Origin: Candidatus Latescibacterota bacterium
GTDB lineage: Bacteria > Latescibacterota > UBA2968 > UBA8231
Length of the DNA stretch: 5,587 nt
NCBI GenBank assembly: GCA_003529325.1
Contig: DPVW01000124.1
Coordinates: forward strand, 1-5,587
Direction of reading: 5' to 3'
This document shows positions 1 through 5,581 of the stretch, piece by piece; position 1 is the stretch's first letter; the number at the start of each line of letters is the position of its first letter. The notes below the pieces were generated by a model. The model saw only the letters and a list, made by a program, of their open reading frames with translations. It was not told the DNA's origin and ran no database searches. A program made the position numbers and the translations under genes.

Positions 1-80
1 CCCATCATACCGGCCAACCCCGTTTCTGACTAGCTCTTTCTCTACGCGCTCAACTCTCCGTAGGAGACTGAACGCTTACA

Positions 81-105
81 GAACGGGCGCGCGCCCGTTC
101 CTACG
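81..105. repeat. Perfect 20-bp palindrome with partial outer arm
   Basis: Positions 81-100 read GAACGGGCGCGCGCCCGTTC, which equals its own reverse complement. It could extrude as a very GC-rich hairpin. The right side continues as CTACG, so 99-105 is TCCTACG, and the reverse complement of this (CGTAGGA) occurs at 59-65. The outer arm is therefore present on the left but displaced by about 15 bases from the inner palindrome. The composition and outer arm resemble dispersed REP-like intergenic palindromes. No run of T follows on either strand, so it is not a standard intrinsic terminator. The element abuts the start of the DUF5916-like remnant. Whether it is repeated elsewhere in the genome cannot be seen here. 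Confidence 0.6.
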
Positions 106-305
106 ACTTCACCACATACGACGGCCTCGAAGAGAATCCCGACTTCCATCGGCGGTCATTGCGCTTCAACCTGGTGCTGCGCTGGGAATACGCCCCGGGC
201 AGTACGATATTTGTCGTCTGGCAGAACCGGGATTGTGACCTGACAGTCCCTATGGCCGTGTCGTCTCTCAGACGGCGGTATTGGCCTCGTCCCGATACTT
301 GTTGA
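102..305 (+). pseudogene. Possible C-terminal remnant of a DUF5916-type protein
   Basis: No complete gene lies here, but the plus-strand frame from 102 reads YDFTTYDG, then NPDFHRRSLRFNLVLRWEY at 135-191, then APGSTIFVVWQ at 192-224. As I remember the family, DUF5916 proteins (often beside a carbohydrate-binding domain and ending in an outer-membrane-like region) finish with a very similar stretch: NPDF, RSLR, a hydrophobic strand ending LRWEY, PGST and FVVW. The similarity fades after about 242. The frame then runs on to TGA at 303-305, across the 3' end of the oppositely oriented oxygenase gene. Upstream, the frame meets TGA at 69-71 and the palindrome at 81-100, with no start or body of the roughly 700-900-residue parent. 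I infer a decayed or truncated gene end. The family call rests on memory of one short motif. Confidence 0.5.
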
Positions 306-1110
306 TGCCGGGGACCTCACTCATGCCGTGCCAGACACCACGAAACAGGGACTGTCGCTTCGGCGGCATGGCGGCGATGACCTCCGGCGACGGGCAGCCC
401 TTCCCCCACTTCGAGTTCACCGTGTTGTAACAGGTGAACAGGGATAGTCGCGGACGGTCCGCATTCGTCCAGAGGGTTCCGGAGTGGCACAACGCCTCGG
501 TGAAGATCACCGCGGAGCCGGCGGGACAGGTGTAACTTTCCCAGACATCACTCTCCCGAACACTGAGCGACTCTGGTCGAGGGAATGCCGACTTGTGCGA
601 TCCCGACAGAAACAGCGTGCCGCCATCCCCTTCTGCCACCTCGTTCAACTCCCAGACGACACGCACCAGACCGGCATGTACGCGCCCGGGCAGCATCTGA
701 TAGACATGAGAGTTGCCCTCGAAGTTGAAGAATCCGCCACCGCCATGAGGAGAGAAGTTGTCGTGGCCTGCCTCGCGGAAGCTGGTATAGGTATGGTCGA
801 AGCGAAAGCCGTAACACGCCTCCGAAGCCAGTGCCTGATGTGACTGGATCTCGTTGAGCACACCGACGACGGCGGGGTGATCGAGCAGGATCTGCGATGG
901 TCCACCGTGGTTGTCGCGCTCTTCGGCCGGCAACGATTCCCGCTCCTGTAGGAACTTCATCTGGTGCTCGCGGACCGGACCCAGTTGCTCGTCGCTGAGC
1001 AACCCGGGCAACGCGATCCATCCCTTGAGATCGAACAGATACTTCTGTTCGTCCGTCATCGGCACCACGGGCAGCCCGTCGGCGTTGGTCGACGGCAGCT
1101 TGTCGGTCAT
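268..1110 (-). CDS. PhyH-family dioxygenase with HxG instead of HxD
   Basis: This 280-residue protein belongs to the phytanoyl-CoA dioxygenase (PhyH) family, cytosolic non-haem Fe(II)/2-oxoglutarate enzymes. The N-terminal segment (residues about 18-45, TDEQKYLFDLKGWIALPGLL) is the usual opening of the family. The double-stranded beta-helix includes GDGGTLFLSGSHK (161-173), the distal iron ligand His209 in EALCHSGT, and Arg219/Arg221, one of which should bind 2-oxoglutarate. The expected proximal His-x-Asp is His122-Gly123-Gly124, so the carboxylate ligand is missing. I checked this at codon level (CAT-GGC-GGT, plus-strand bases 739-747). I recall related planctomycete-type proteins with a similar HGG, so this may be a subfamily trait. 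A radical halogenase-like or altered iron site is possible; the substrate is unknown. ATG at 1110 is preceded by AGGGGA 10 bases upstream, and the gene follows the epimerase by 5 bases, so the two are probably co-transcribed. Confidence 0.92.
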   Translation of the reverse strand: MTDKLPSTNADGLPVVPMTDEQKYLFDLKGWIALPGLLSDEQLGPVREHQMKFLQERESLPAEERDNHGGPSQILLDHPAVVGVLNEIQSHQALASEACYGFRFDHTYTSFREAGHDNFSPHGGGGFFNFEGNSHVYQMLPGRVHAGLVRVVWELNEVAEGDGGTLFLSGSHKSAFPRPESLSVRESDVWESYTCPAGSAVIFTEALCHSGTLWTNADRPRLSLFTCYNTVNSKWGKGCPSPEVIAAMPPKRQSLFRGVWHGMSEVPGINKYRDEANTAV

Positions 1111-1126
1111 GGCAGTCAGGTCCCCT
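1111..1126 (-). promoter_or_regulatory. Ribosome binding site for the oxygenase at 268-1110
   Basis: On the minus strand AGGGGA (1121-1126) sits 10 bases before the ATG at 1110. It lies inside the last codons of the epimerase gene, whose TGA is at 1116-1118. This supports the ATG start and fits translation of both genes from one mRNA. Confidence 0.5.
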
Positions 1127-1868
1127 GTGAATCAATGGTCAGATGGGCTCGAGGTTCCCAGCCCAACAGCGCCTTCGCCTTCGAGATGTTGATACGCTTC
1201 TGTTGTTCGTCGCCGGCGATAAAAAACGCATCGAAGCGGCCACTGCCTCCCTGCAGATAGTCGATCCCCGCCAGATACGCATTGGCCAGGTCCTCTTCGT
1301 CCGTGGGCACAACGCCTAGGACGGGCGGAGCATTGCGCCGCTCGATAAAACGCTCCCGCGTCGACGGCCCGGTGATACGAAAAACGGCGAGATTCATGCC
1401 AAATTCCCGCGCAAAGTATCGGCAGATATCCTCGGAGAATCCCTTCGTCAGGCCATACACATTCGGTCCGTCGAGGGGCACGCTGTCTTCGGATGGATAC
1501 CAGGCTCGATTGCGATTGTGCGCACTCATGGAACCGGTGTGAATGCCCGTCGTGATCTCCATCTGCTGTGCTGTCAGCAACAACAAATGTAGTCCCATAC
1601 AGTTGACGGTGTAGTTGTCGATCGTCAGCTGTGTCGTGTGATCCCGGGTAAAACCCCCCTGTCCACCCTTCATGACCAGGGTGATGAAGGTGTCCATGCC
1701 GGACAGAGCCTGCTGCAGGGCCTCCGGGTCCGCAATGGAGCCCTCGACAAACTCCACGTCATGTTCGGGAGGCACCATATCCAGCACCCGCACCGTATGG
1801 TGTTGCTGCAGGTATGGCGTGATGAAGCTGCCAACCATTCCGGACCCACCGACCAATAAGACATTCAC
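1116..1868 (-). CDS. Short NAD-dependent epimerase/dehydratase (SDR)
   Basis: This 250-residue protein is an extended-type short-chain dehydrogenase/reductase. It has an N-terminal Rossmann fold with GGSGMVG (7-13, a GxxGxxG motif). Asp30 at the end of the second strand (RVLD) suggests NAD rather than NADP. The catalytic set is Ser113/Ser115 in TGSMSA, and Tyr138 with Lys142 in NVYGLTK (YxxxK). The C-terminal part includes the AKALLGWEP stretch typical of sugar-nucleotide epimerases and uronate dehydrogenases. At 250 residues it is shorter than most nucleotide-sugar epimerases (about 310-340) and close to uronate dehydrogenase (about 265), so oxidation of a free sugar or sugar acid is plausible. 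That is inference. Translation starts at GTG (1866-1868), supported by GGAAGGAA at 1878-1885. It lies between two PhyH oxygenase genes on the same strand and probably acts on the same pathway. Confidence 0.92.
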   Translation of the reverse strand: MNVLLVGGSGMVGSFITPYLQQHHTVRVLDMVPPEHDVEFVEGSIADPEALQQALSGMDTFITLVMKGGQGGFTRDHTTQLTIDNYTVNCMGLHLLLLTAQQMEITTGIHTGSMSAHNRNRAWYPSEDSVPLDGPNVYGLTKGFSEDICRYFAREFGMNLAVFRITGPSTRERFIERRNAPPVLGVVPTDEEDLANAYLAGIDYLQGGSGRFDAFFIAGDEQQKRINISKAKALLGWEPRAHLTIDSQGT

Positions 1869-1950
1869 GACGCGCGATTCCTTCCGTGCAGGGTGTTAAA
1901 ATAGTGTTCTGTCGCAGAGACAGGTTGTGCGGCAGGGTGTTGATGCGCGC
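1869..1950 (-). promoter_or_regulatory. 82-bp intergenic gap with direct repeat, small hairpin and RBS
   Basis: This gap separates the stop of the upstream oxygenase (1951) from the GTG of the epimerase (1868). GCAGGGTGTT occurs twice in direct orientation on the plus strand, at 1888-1897 and 1932-1941, 44 bp apart, close to four helical turns. Between them CTGTC (1909-1913) and GACAG (1919-1923) form a 5-bp stem with a 5-base loop. It is too short, and lacks a T tract, to be a convincing terminator. TATTTT on the minus strand (1898-1903) could be a -10 hexamer, but I find no good -35 partner. GGAAGGAA at 1878-1885 is the epimerase ribosome binding site. The arrangement could allow separate control of the epimerase-oxygenase pair; this is unproven. 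Confidence 0.4.
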
Positions 1951-2733
1951 TCACGCGCCAATCTCTGCGACAGGATCGCTCTCATAGGCATCATCCCGAT
2001 GCCGTGCTCGCTTTCCCGTACACAGTTGCTGCATCTGTTCCGGCATACGCTCGTATGTCTCCGGCCAGACCGGTTGGTGCCCATTCTCAATCCAATTGTT
2101 GAACCATATCGGATAGTAGGCCACGTTGAGGCCCAGGCGCACGGCGCTACCGCGGTGGGCGCGGGCCATGTGGATCGTACCACCATGCCACATCAGCAGA
2201 GATCCGGCGACGCCGATCACCGGTTGCACCTGCGGCCCATCAGGATCGAGCCCCGCAGGCGGGTGCCGCAGACGGGACCGATGGCTCATCGGCACGACAC
2301 CGGTGGCACCATTGTCGACAGTGAAATCGGACAGCATCCAGATGGAATTGATCATCCACGGCGTATCCGGGACCTGACGAAAGTGTCCCGCCGAATCGAC
2401 GTGCAGTGGCTGGTGTGGCGCCCCTGGCCACGTGGGTTTGGAGCAGGCCTCCACGACTCGGCAGTCGTCACCCAAAAAGTGCCTGGCCACCGCCACCGCC
2501 GCGGGATGGCTGGCACATCGCCAGGTTCGATCGTCGCGATTCATCATGCCGAACAAGGTCTGGTAGTATTCATCGCCGACGATATCCGCTCGGCAATTGT
2601 CGTCAGCGTGCAGTTGCAGACAACCCTGGGCGAATTCATTACACCAGTCCGCCGGCAACAGATCCGGCAGCAGGCAGTAACCGTAGGTGTCGATCTCTTC
2701 GATCGCCTGTTCGATATCGGCTGACTCTGACAC
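1951..2733 (-). CDS. PhyH-family Fe(II)/2-oxoglutarate dioxygenase, HxD type
   Basis: With the start chosen here the protein has 260 residues and is a PhyH-type oxygenase with a complete facial triad. His111-x-Asp113 lies in QPLHVD and His188 in GGTIHMA. Arg199 in AVRLGLN is the likely 2-oxoglutarate partner. The N-terminus (EEIDTYGYCLLPDLLP) is the usual PhyH opening, and DNGATGVVPMSHR (140-152) is the family's version of the NGALxxxPGSH segment. The reading frame stays open to a TTG at 2772, and an ATG occurs at 2760. I prefer GTG at 2733 because AAGGAG lies 6 bases upstream (2740-2745) and conserved sequence begins only afterwards. The gene is transcribed away from the oxygenase at 2759 and leads the minus-strand group. 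The substrate is unknown; oxidative hydroxylation of a small metabolite is the family expectation. It differs clearly from the other two oxygenases, so it is not a recent duplicate. Confidence 0.92.
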   Translation of the reverse strand: MSESADIEQAIEEIDTYGYCLLPDLLPADWCNEFAQGCLQLHADDNCRADIVGDEYYQTLFGMMNRDDRTWRCASHPAAVAVARHFLGDDCRVVEACSKPTWPGAPHQPLHVDSAGHFRQVPDTPWMINSIWMLSDFTVDNGATGVVPMSHRSRLRHPPAGLDPDGPQVQPVIGVAGSLLMWHGGTIHMARAHRGSAVRLGLNVAYYPIWFNNWIENGHQPVWPETYERMPEQMQQLCTGKRARHRDDAYESDPVAEIGA

Positions 2734-2758
2734 GACGCTCTCCTTATATTCCGACCCC
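2721..2758 (+). promoter_or_regulatory. Putative promoter of the plus-strand oxygenase, possibly leaderless
   Basis: TATATT at 2745-2750 is a good -10 hexamer. CTGACT at 2721-2726, 18 bases upstream, is a weak -35 candidate matching TTGACA at 4 of 6 positions. Transcription would then begin about 7 bases after the -10, near 2757-2759, which is the ATG itself. No Shine-Dalgarno sequence precedes this ATG, which fits a leaderless mRNA. The same AT-rich core read on the minus strand gives TATAAG (2743-2748), so a divergent promoter may overlap here, though it would conflict with the AAGGAG site being transcribed. Motif inspection only. Confidence 0.35.
2734..2745 (-). promoter_or_regulatory. Ribosome binding site fixing the GTG start at 2733
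   Basis: AAGGAG on the minus strand (2740-2745), followed by a 6-base spacer (2734-2739), precedes GTG at 2731-2733. It is the best Shine-Dalgarno match in the neighbourhood and decides between GTG at 2733, ATG at 2760 and TTG at 2772. The site lies within the 25-bp spacer shared with the divergent gene. Confidence 0.65.
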
Positions 2759-3715
2759 ATGTATTTGACCAAACAGCAACGAGCCCACTACGACGACCAC
2801 GGCTTCGTCGTCATCGACGCCGGGCTGACCCCCATGGATCTGCAGCCCGTCCGGCGCGACTATGATGCCTTCATCGATGCAGAAGCGAGGCGCTTGTATG
2901 CCGCTGGCGCCCTGACGGAACTGTTCGCCGACGAACCCTTCGAGCGTCGCCTGGCGCGAATCTGCGAAGTGGATCTGTCAATCTATGAACAGATCGACCT
3001 GATGTACTGTCGCCTCCCGGGTGTGTTCGATTTTTTGCGCAACCGACAACTCCTCGACCTGGTGGAAGGCATCGTCGGCCCCGAAATCATCTGCAGTCCC
3101 ATCCAACACGCTCGCGCCAAGTTGCCAGAGTCGACGCTTGCGCGCGCCCGATTGAGCACTAGCGAAGACCAAACCCGGTTGCGCTCCATGGTCGGGGAGA
3201 ATGTCGCTCCCTGGCATCAGGACGCCCAGGTACACCTGGAGGTCGCCGATCCACATGCCATCGTCACAGTCTGGATTCCTCTCGTGGATGCGACGCCGGA
3301 CAATGGCTGCCTGCAACTGATCCCGGACGTGCACCACAAGCGCACCGTCTATTGGAGTGAGGGTTTTGGTGTCAGCGACAGACACCTGCCCGCAGAGGAA
3401 GTCGTAACCCTGCCAATGCGCGCCGGGGATGTGCTGCTCATGGACAAATTGATCCCCCATCGGTCGACGCCGAACCATACCGATGGCATCCATTGGAGTC
3501 TTGATCTGCGCTACCAGCGCACCGGGACGCCGACAGGGCGCGACTACTATCCCGTCTTCGTCGCTCGCAGCCGCGATCAGCCGGACAGCGAACTCACGGA
3601 ATACGAGGTGTGGCGAGATCGGTGGGAGCAGGCCGTCAGCAAAATCCCACCCCCTGATCGACCTCGCCGCAGCGACGGACGTATCCAACCCTGTAGCGTG
3701 GAAATTCAGTCGTGA
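2759..3715 (+). CDS. PhyH-family Fe(II)/2-oxoglutarate dioxygenase, HxD type
   Basis: This 318-residue member of the PhyH family has all key residues. It opens with LTKQQRAHYDDHGFVVIDAG. The iron ligands are His153-x-Asp155 in APWHQDAQVH and the distal His234 in LIPHRSTPN. The NGCLQLIPDVHH segment (182-193) corresponds to the NGALxxxPGSH strand. Arg251 in SLDLRYQ is in the position expected for 2-oxoglutarate binding. It is longer than the two minus-strand oxygenases because of an insert around 120-145 and a C-terminal tail. ATG at 2759 is chosen because the conserved N-terminus starts immediately afterwards; the frame extends to an ATG at 2687, but that part would lie inside the divergent gene. 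No Shine-Dalgarno is seen. The stop overlaps the ThuA-like gene by 4 bases, so the two are translationally coupled. The substrate cannot be inferred. Confidence 0.94.
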   Translation: MYLTKQQRAHYDDHGFVVIDAGLTPMDLQPVRRDYDAFIDAEARRLYAAGALTELFADEPFERRLARICEVDLSIYEQIDLMYCRLPGVFDFLRNRQLLDLVEGIVGPEIICSPIQHARAKLPESTLARARLSTSEDQTRLRSMVGENVAPWHQDAQVHLEVADPHAIVTVWIPLVDATPDNGCLQLIPDVHHKRTVYWSEGFGVSDRHLPAEEVVTLPMRAGDVLLMDKLIPHRSTPNHTDGIHWSLDLRYQRTGTPTGRDYYPVFVARSRDQPDSELTEYEVWRDRWEQAVSKIPPPDRPRRSDGRIQPCSVEIQS

Positions 3716-4344
3716 AGGACACACGGGTCGTCATGCTGTCAGGCTCCTTCGAATACGACTCGCACGAGTCCCTGGTGATCCTGCGTGACTTCCTCCATGC
3801 CAACGCAGCCGTCGACTGTGAGCTCATCCAGTTCGAATCGGAGGGGGATGAGCCATCGCTGGCGCCGATTGAAGAGGCCGATGTCCTGCTCCTCTTCACT
3901 CGACGGTTGTTGACGGCTGGCTCTGAACTAGAGCGTCTCCAGCAGTACTGCCGCGATGGGCGACCCATCGTGGGCCTGCGTACGGCGAGTCATGGTTGGC
4001 AGAACTGGCTCGACTTTGATCGGGAGATACTCGGGGGAAACTACCAGGGCCATTACGGCGGGGTCACAACAACTGTCGAACTTTCCCAGAGCGACGAACC
4101 GCACGCCATCCTGCAAGGGGTGCAAGCCTTCGAGGCCCATGGCTCGCTCTATCGCAACACCCCCCTCGCCAAAGACACAGACCTGCTGTTGACGGGAAAC
4201 CAGGATGGCCATAGGGAACCGGTCGCCTGGACCTGCGAGCGTAGTCAACGCGCCTTCTATACGTCCCTGGGGCATCAGGGAGACTTCTGGGAACTCGACT
4301 TTTTGCGCCTTGTGCGCAATGGCATTCTCTGGGCGATCAACTGA
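3712..4344 (+). CDS. ThuA-like domain protein (class I GATase-like fold)
   Basis: This 210-residue protein matches the ThuA family, named for a trehalose-utilisation gene of rhizobia and common in sugar-degrading planctomycete-type genomes. The fold resembles class I glutamine amidotransferases. Visible signatures are VVMLSGSFEYDSHES near the N-terminus (residues 6-20), the hydrophobic strand ADVLLLF (56-62), RPIVGLRTASH (84-94), ILGGNYQGHYGG (106-117), and the C-terminal AFYTSLGHQGDF (181-192) before the final helix RLVRNGILWAIN. At the nucleophile elbow the sequence is RTASH, with no cysteine, so amidotransferase chemistry is unlikely; His94, His114 and His188 are the polar residues likely to matter. 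There is no signal peptide, so it is probably cytosolic. It starts at GTG inside the stop of the oxygenase (GTGA overlap). Biochemical role is poorly defined in the family; a part in sugar or keto-sugar metabolism is inference. Confidence 0.92.
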   Translation: MKDTRVVMLSGSFEYDSHESLVILRDFLHANAAVDCELIQFESEGDEPSLAPIEEADVLLLFTRRLLTAGSELERLQQYCRDGRPIVGLRTASHGWQNWLDFDREILGGNYQGHYGGVTTTVELSQSDEPHAILQGVQAFEAHGSLYRNTPLAKDTDLLLTGNQDGHREPVAWTCERSQRAFYTSLGHQGDFWELDFLRLVRNGILWAIN

Positions 4345-5581
4345 GAACGGCGCGATAGATCCTCTCGGCGTCCTCCGCCTCCACGGGTACCGGATTCGGA
4401 TCGAGGAGTCGCCGTACCTGTAAGGCGATGTCGATCATGCGCGGCAGATCCGCCGCCGTCAGACCAGCGTCCGCAAGCGTCCCATACGGCGTGTGCCGCC
4501 GCCGGGTTGCGTCGATCCAACCAGCGGCCAGATGAGCACCCGCCTCGCGACTCTGCCCCGCCAGATCCAGCCCCGCAACACCCGCTGCGAAGTAGTACTT
4601 ATCGGCCACCGCCGGCGTGTTGTGTGCCATCACCCCAGGCAGGACGAGGGCCACCGCTGTGCCGTGTGGCACGGGACGGCCCTTTTCGAAAGAGAGCTTC
4701 TCGATTCCATATCCGAGTGCGTGAGCGGCGCCGGTATTTATGGGACTCAGTAGCAGTCCTGCCAGCAGACTACAGCGAGACATCTGATACCGCGCTTCCA
4801 GATCACCCCCATTTTCAATCGCCCGAATAAAATGCGGCATTCCCGCCGCCAGCGATTCACGGGCCACGGCATCACCGAGGGCGTCACTCTTCGTCGACGC
4901 CGTACACTCCAGCGCGTGCCCAAGGGCATCGAGACCGGTGGTCGCCGTCAGACCAGGGGGCATGCCGGCGGACAACCCCGGATCGACGATGGCCCCTCGT
5001 GGTTGGATGTGATCCGAATAGATCGCCTGCTTGCCACCCTCGGCGACGATGACGGACACACGGCTGACCTCGGCGCCGGTACCAGCCGTCGTCGGCAGAC
5101 ACAGCAGCGGCCATTTGGAGGGTGTGGGAAACTGGTCGAAGCCGAAGTACTCCGCTGCTGACCCTCCACAGGTGGCCACGGCGCAGCCTACCTTGGCGCT
5201 GTCCATCGTACTGCCGCCACCGACGGCGATAACGGCGTCGCAGTCGGCGTCCCGCAACACCGCCGACAGAGCATCGACGCTGGCAATTGTCGGGTTCGGC
5301 ACGATGTCAGTGAAAGTTGAAACGATATCGATGCCGCCCGCTCTCAGCGCCTCGACAACGGGAGCGACCACCCCCTCGATCTCCGGATCTCGCACGAGCA
5401 GAACCCGTCGTGCTTCGAGCCGCTCACACTCGGTGGCCACCTTGGCGGTGGCACCCACGCCGAGCAGCACCCGACGATGCGCGAAGCGGAAGAGCTCACA
5501 CAGCGCCGCACGTCGCTCATCGCTGTCAAAATACGAACTGCCCGCCAGCAGCTCCTCGTTGATCTGAATTCCCTGCGCCAT
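4337..5581 (-). CDS. Iron-containing (group III) alcohol dehydrogenase
   Basis: This 414-residue protein is an iron-dependent alcohol dehydrogenase, oxidising an alcohol or reducing an aldehyde with NAD(P). The N-terminal nucleotide-binding domain carries GGGSTMDSAK (121-130) and LPTTAGTGAE (162-171). The metal site in the helical C-terminal domain is Asp218 and His222 in GLDALGHALE, His287 in GAAHALG, and His306 in PHGTAVALVLPGVM, matching the Asp-His-His-His set of enzymes such as FucO. The His287-His306 spacing is 19 residues against 14 in FucO, because of a short insert (KLSFEKGRP). About 35 residues precede the usual RVLLGVGA start of the domain. ATG at 5581 is the first start available, but the window ends 6 bases upstream, so a longer N-terminus or the ribosome binding site cannot be seen. 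It converges on the ThuA-like gene with an 8-base overlap. The substrate is unknown; a shared pathway with the oxygenases is possible. Confidence 0.94.
   Translation of the reverse strand: MAQGIQINEELLAGSSYFDSDERRAALCELFRFAHRRVLLGVGATAKVATECERLEARRVLLVRDPEIEGVVAPVVEALRAGGIDIVSTFTDIVPNPTIASVDALSAVLRDADCDAVIAVGGGSTMDSAKVGCAVATCGGSAAEYFGFDQFPTPSKWPLLCLPTTAGTGAEVSRVSVIVAEGGKQAIYSDHIQPRGAIVDPGLSAGMPPGLTATTGLDALGHALECTASTKSDALGDAVARESLAAGMPHFIRAIENGGDLEARYQMSRCSLLAGLLLSPINTGAAHALGYGIEKLSFEKGRPVPHGTAVALVLPGVMAHNTPAVADKYYFAAGVAGLDLAGQSREAGAHLAAGWIDATRRRHTPYGTLADAGLTAADLPRMIDIALQVRRLLDPNPVPVEAEDAERIYRAVLS

Noticed and set aside
1..80. A possible gene or promoter at the left edge
   Set aside because: I find no ribosome binding site, coding motif or convincing promoter hexamers in these bases.
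81..105. The palindrome as an intrinsic terminator for the oxygenase at 268-1110
   Set aside because: No T-rich tract follows on the minus strand, and the element lies more than 160 bases beyond the stop codon.
548..1135. A 195-codon open frame on the minus strand, overlapping the oxygenase at 268-1110 in another frame
   Set aside because: The translation is arginine-rich and of low complexity, as expected for an out-of-frame reading of a GC-rich gene.
1909..1923. The CTGTC/GACAG hairpin as a terminator
   Set aside because: The stem is only 5 bp and no proper T tract follows it on either strand.
1927..2724. A 265-codon open frame on the plus strand
   Set aside because: It lies opposite the oxygenase at 1951-2733, which has a full His-x-Asp...His set and a ribosome binding site. 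The plus-strand reading has no recognisable motif and looks like an antisense shadow in GC-rich DNA.
2734..2772. A longer start (ATG 2760 or TTG 2772) for the minus-strand oxygenase
   Set aside because: The added residues are not part of the family's usual N-terminus, they would overlap the start of the divergent gene, and the strong AAGGAG fits the GTG at 2733.
2978..3724. A 248-codon open frame on the minus strand
   Set aside because: It is antisense to the oxygenase at 2759-3715, whose family motifs are clear. The minus-strand translation shows no domain.
5031..5567. A 178-codon open frame on the plus strand
   Set aside because: It is antisense to the alcohol dehydrogenase, rich in Ser/Thr/Ala/Arg, and has no motif.
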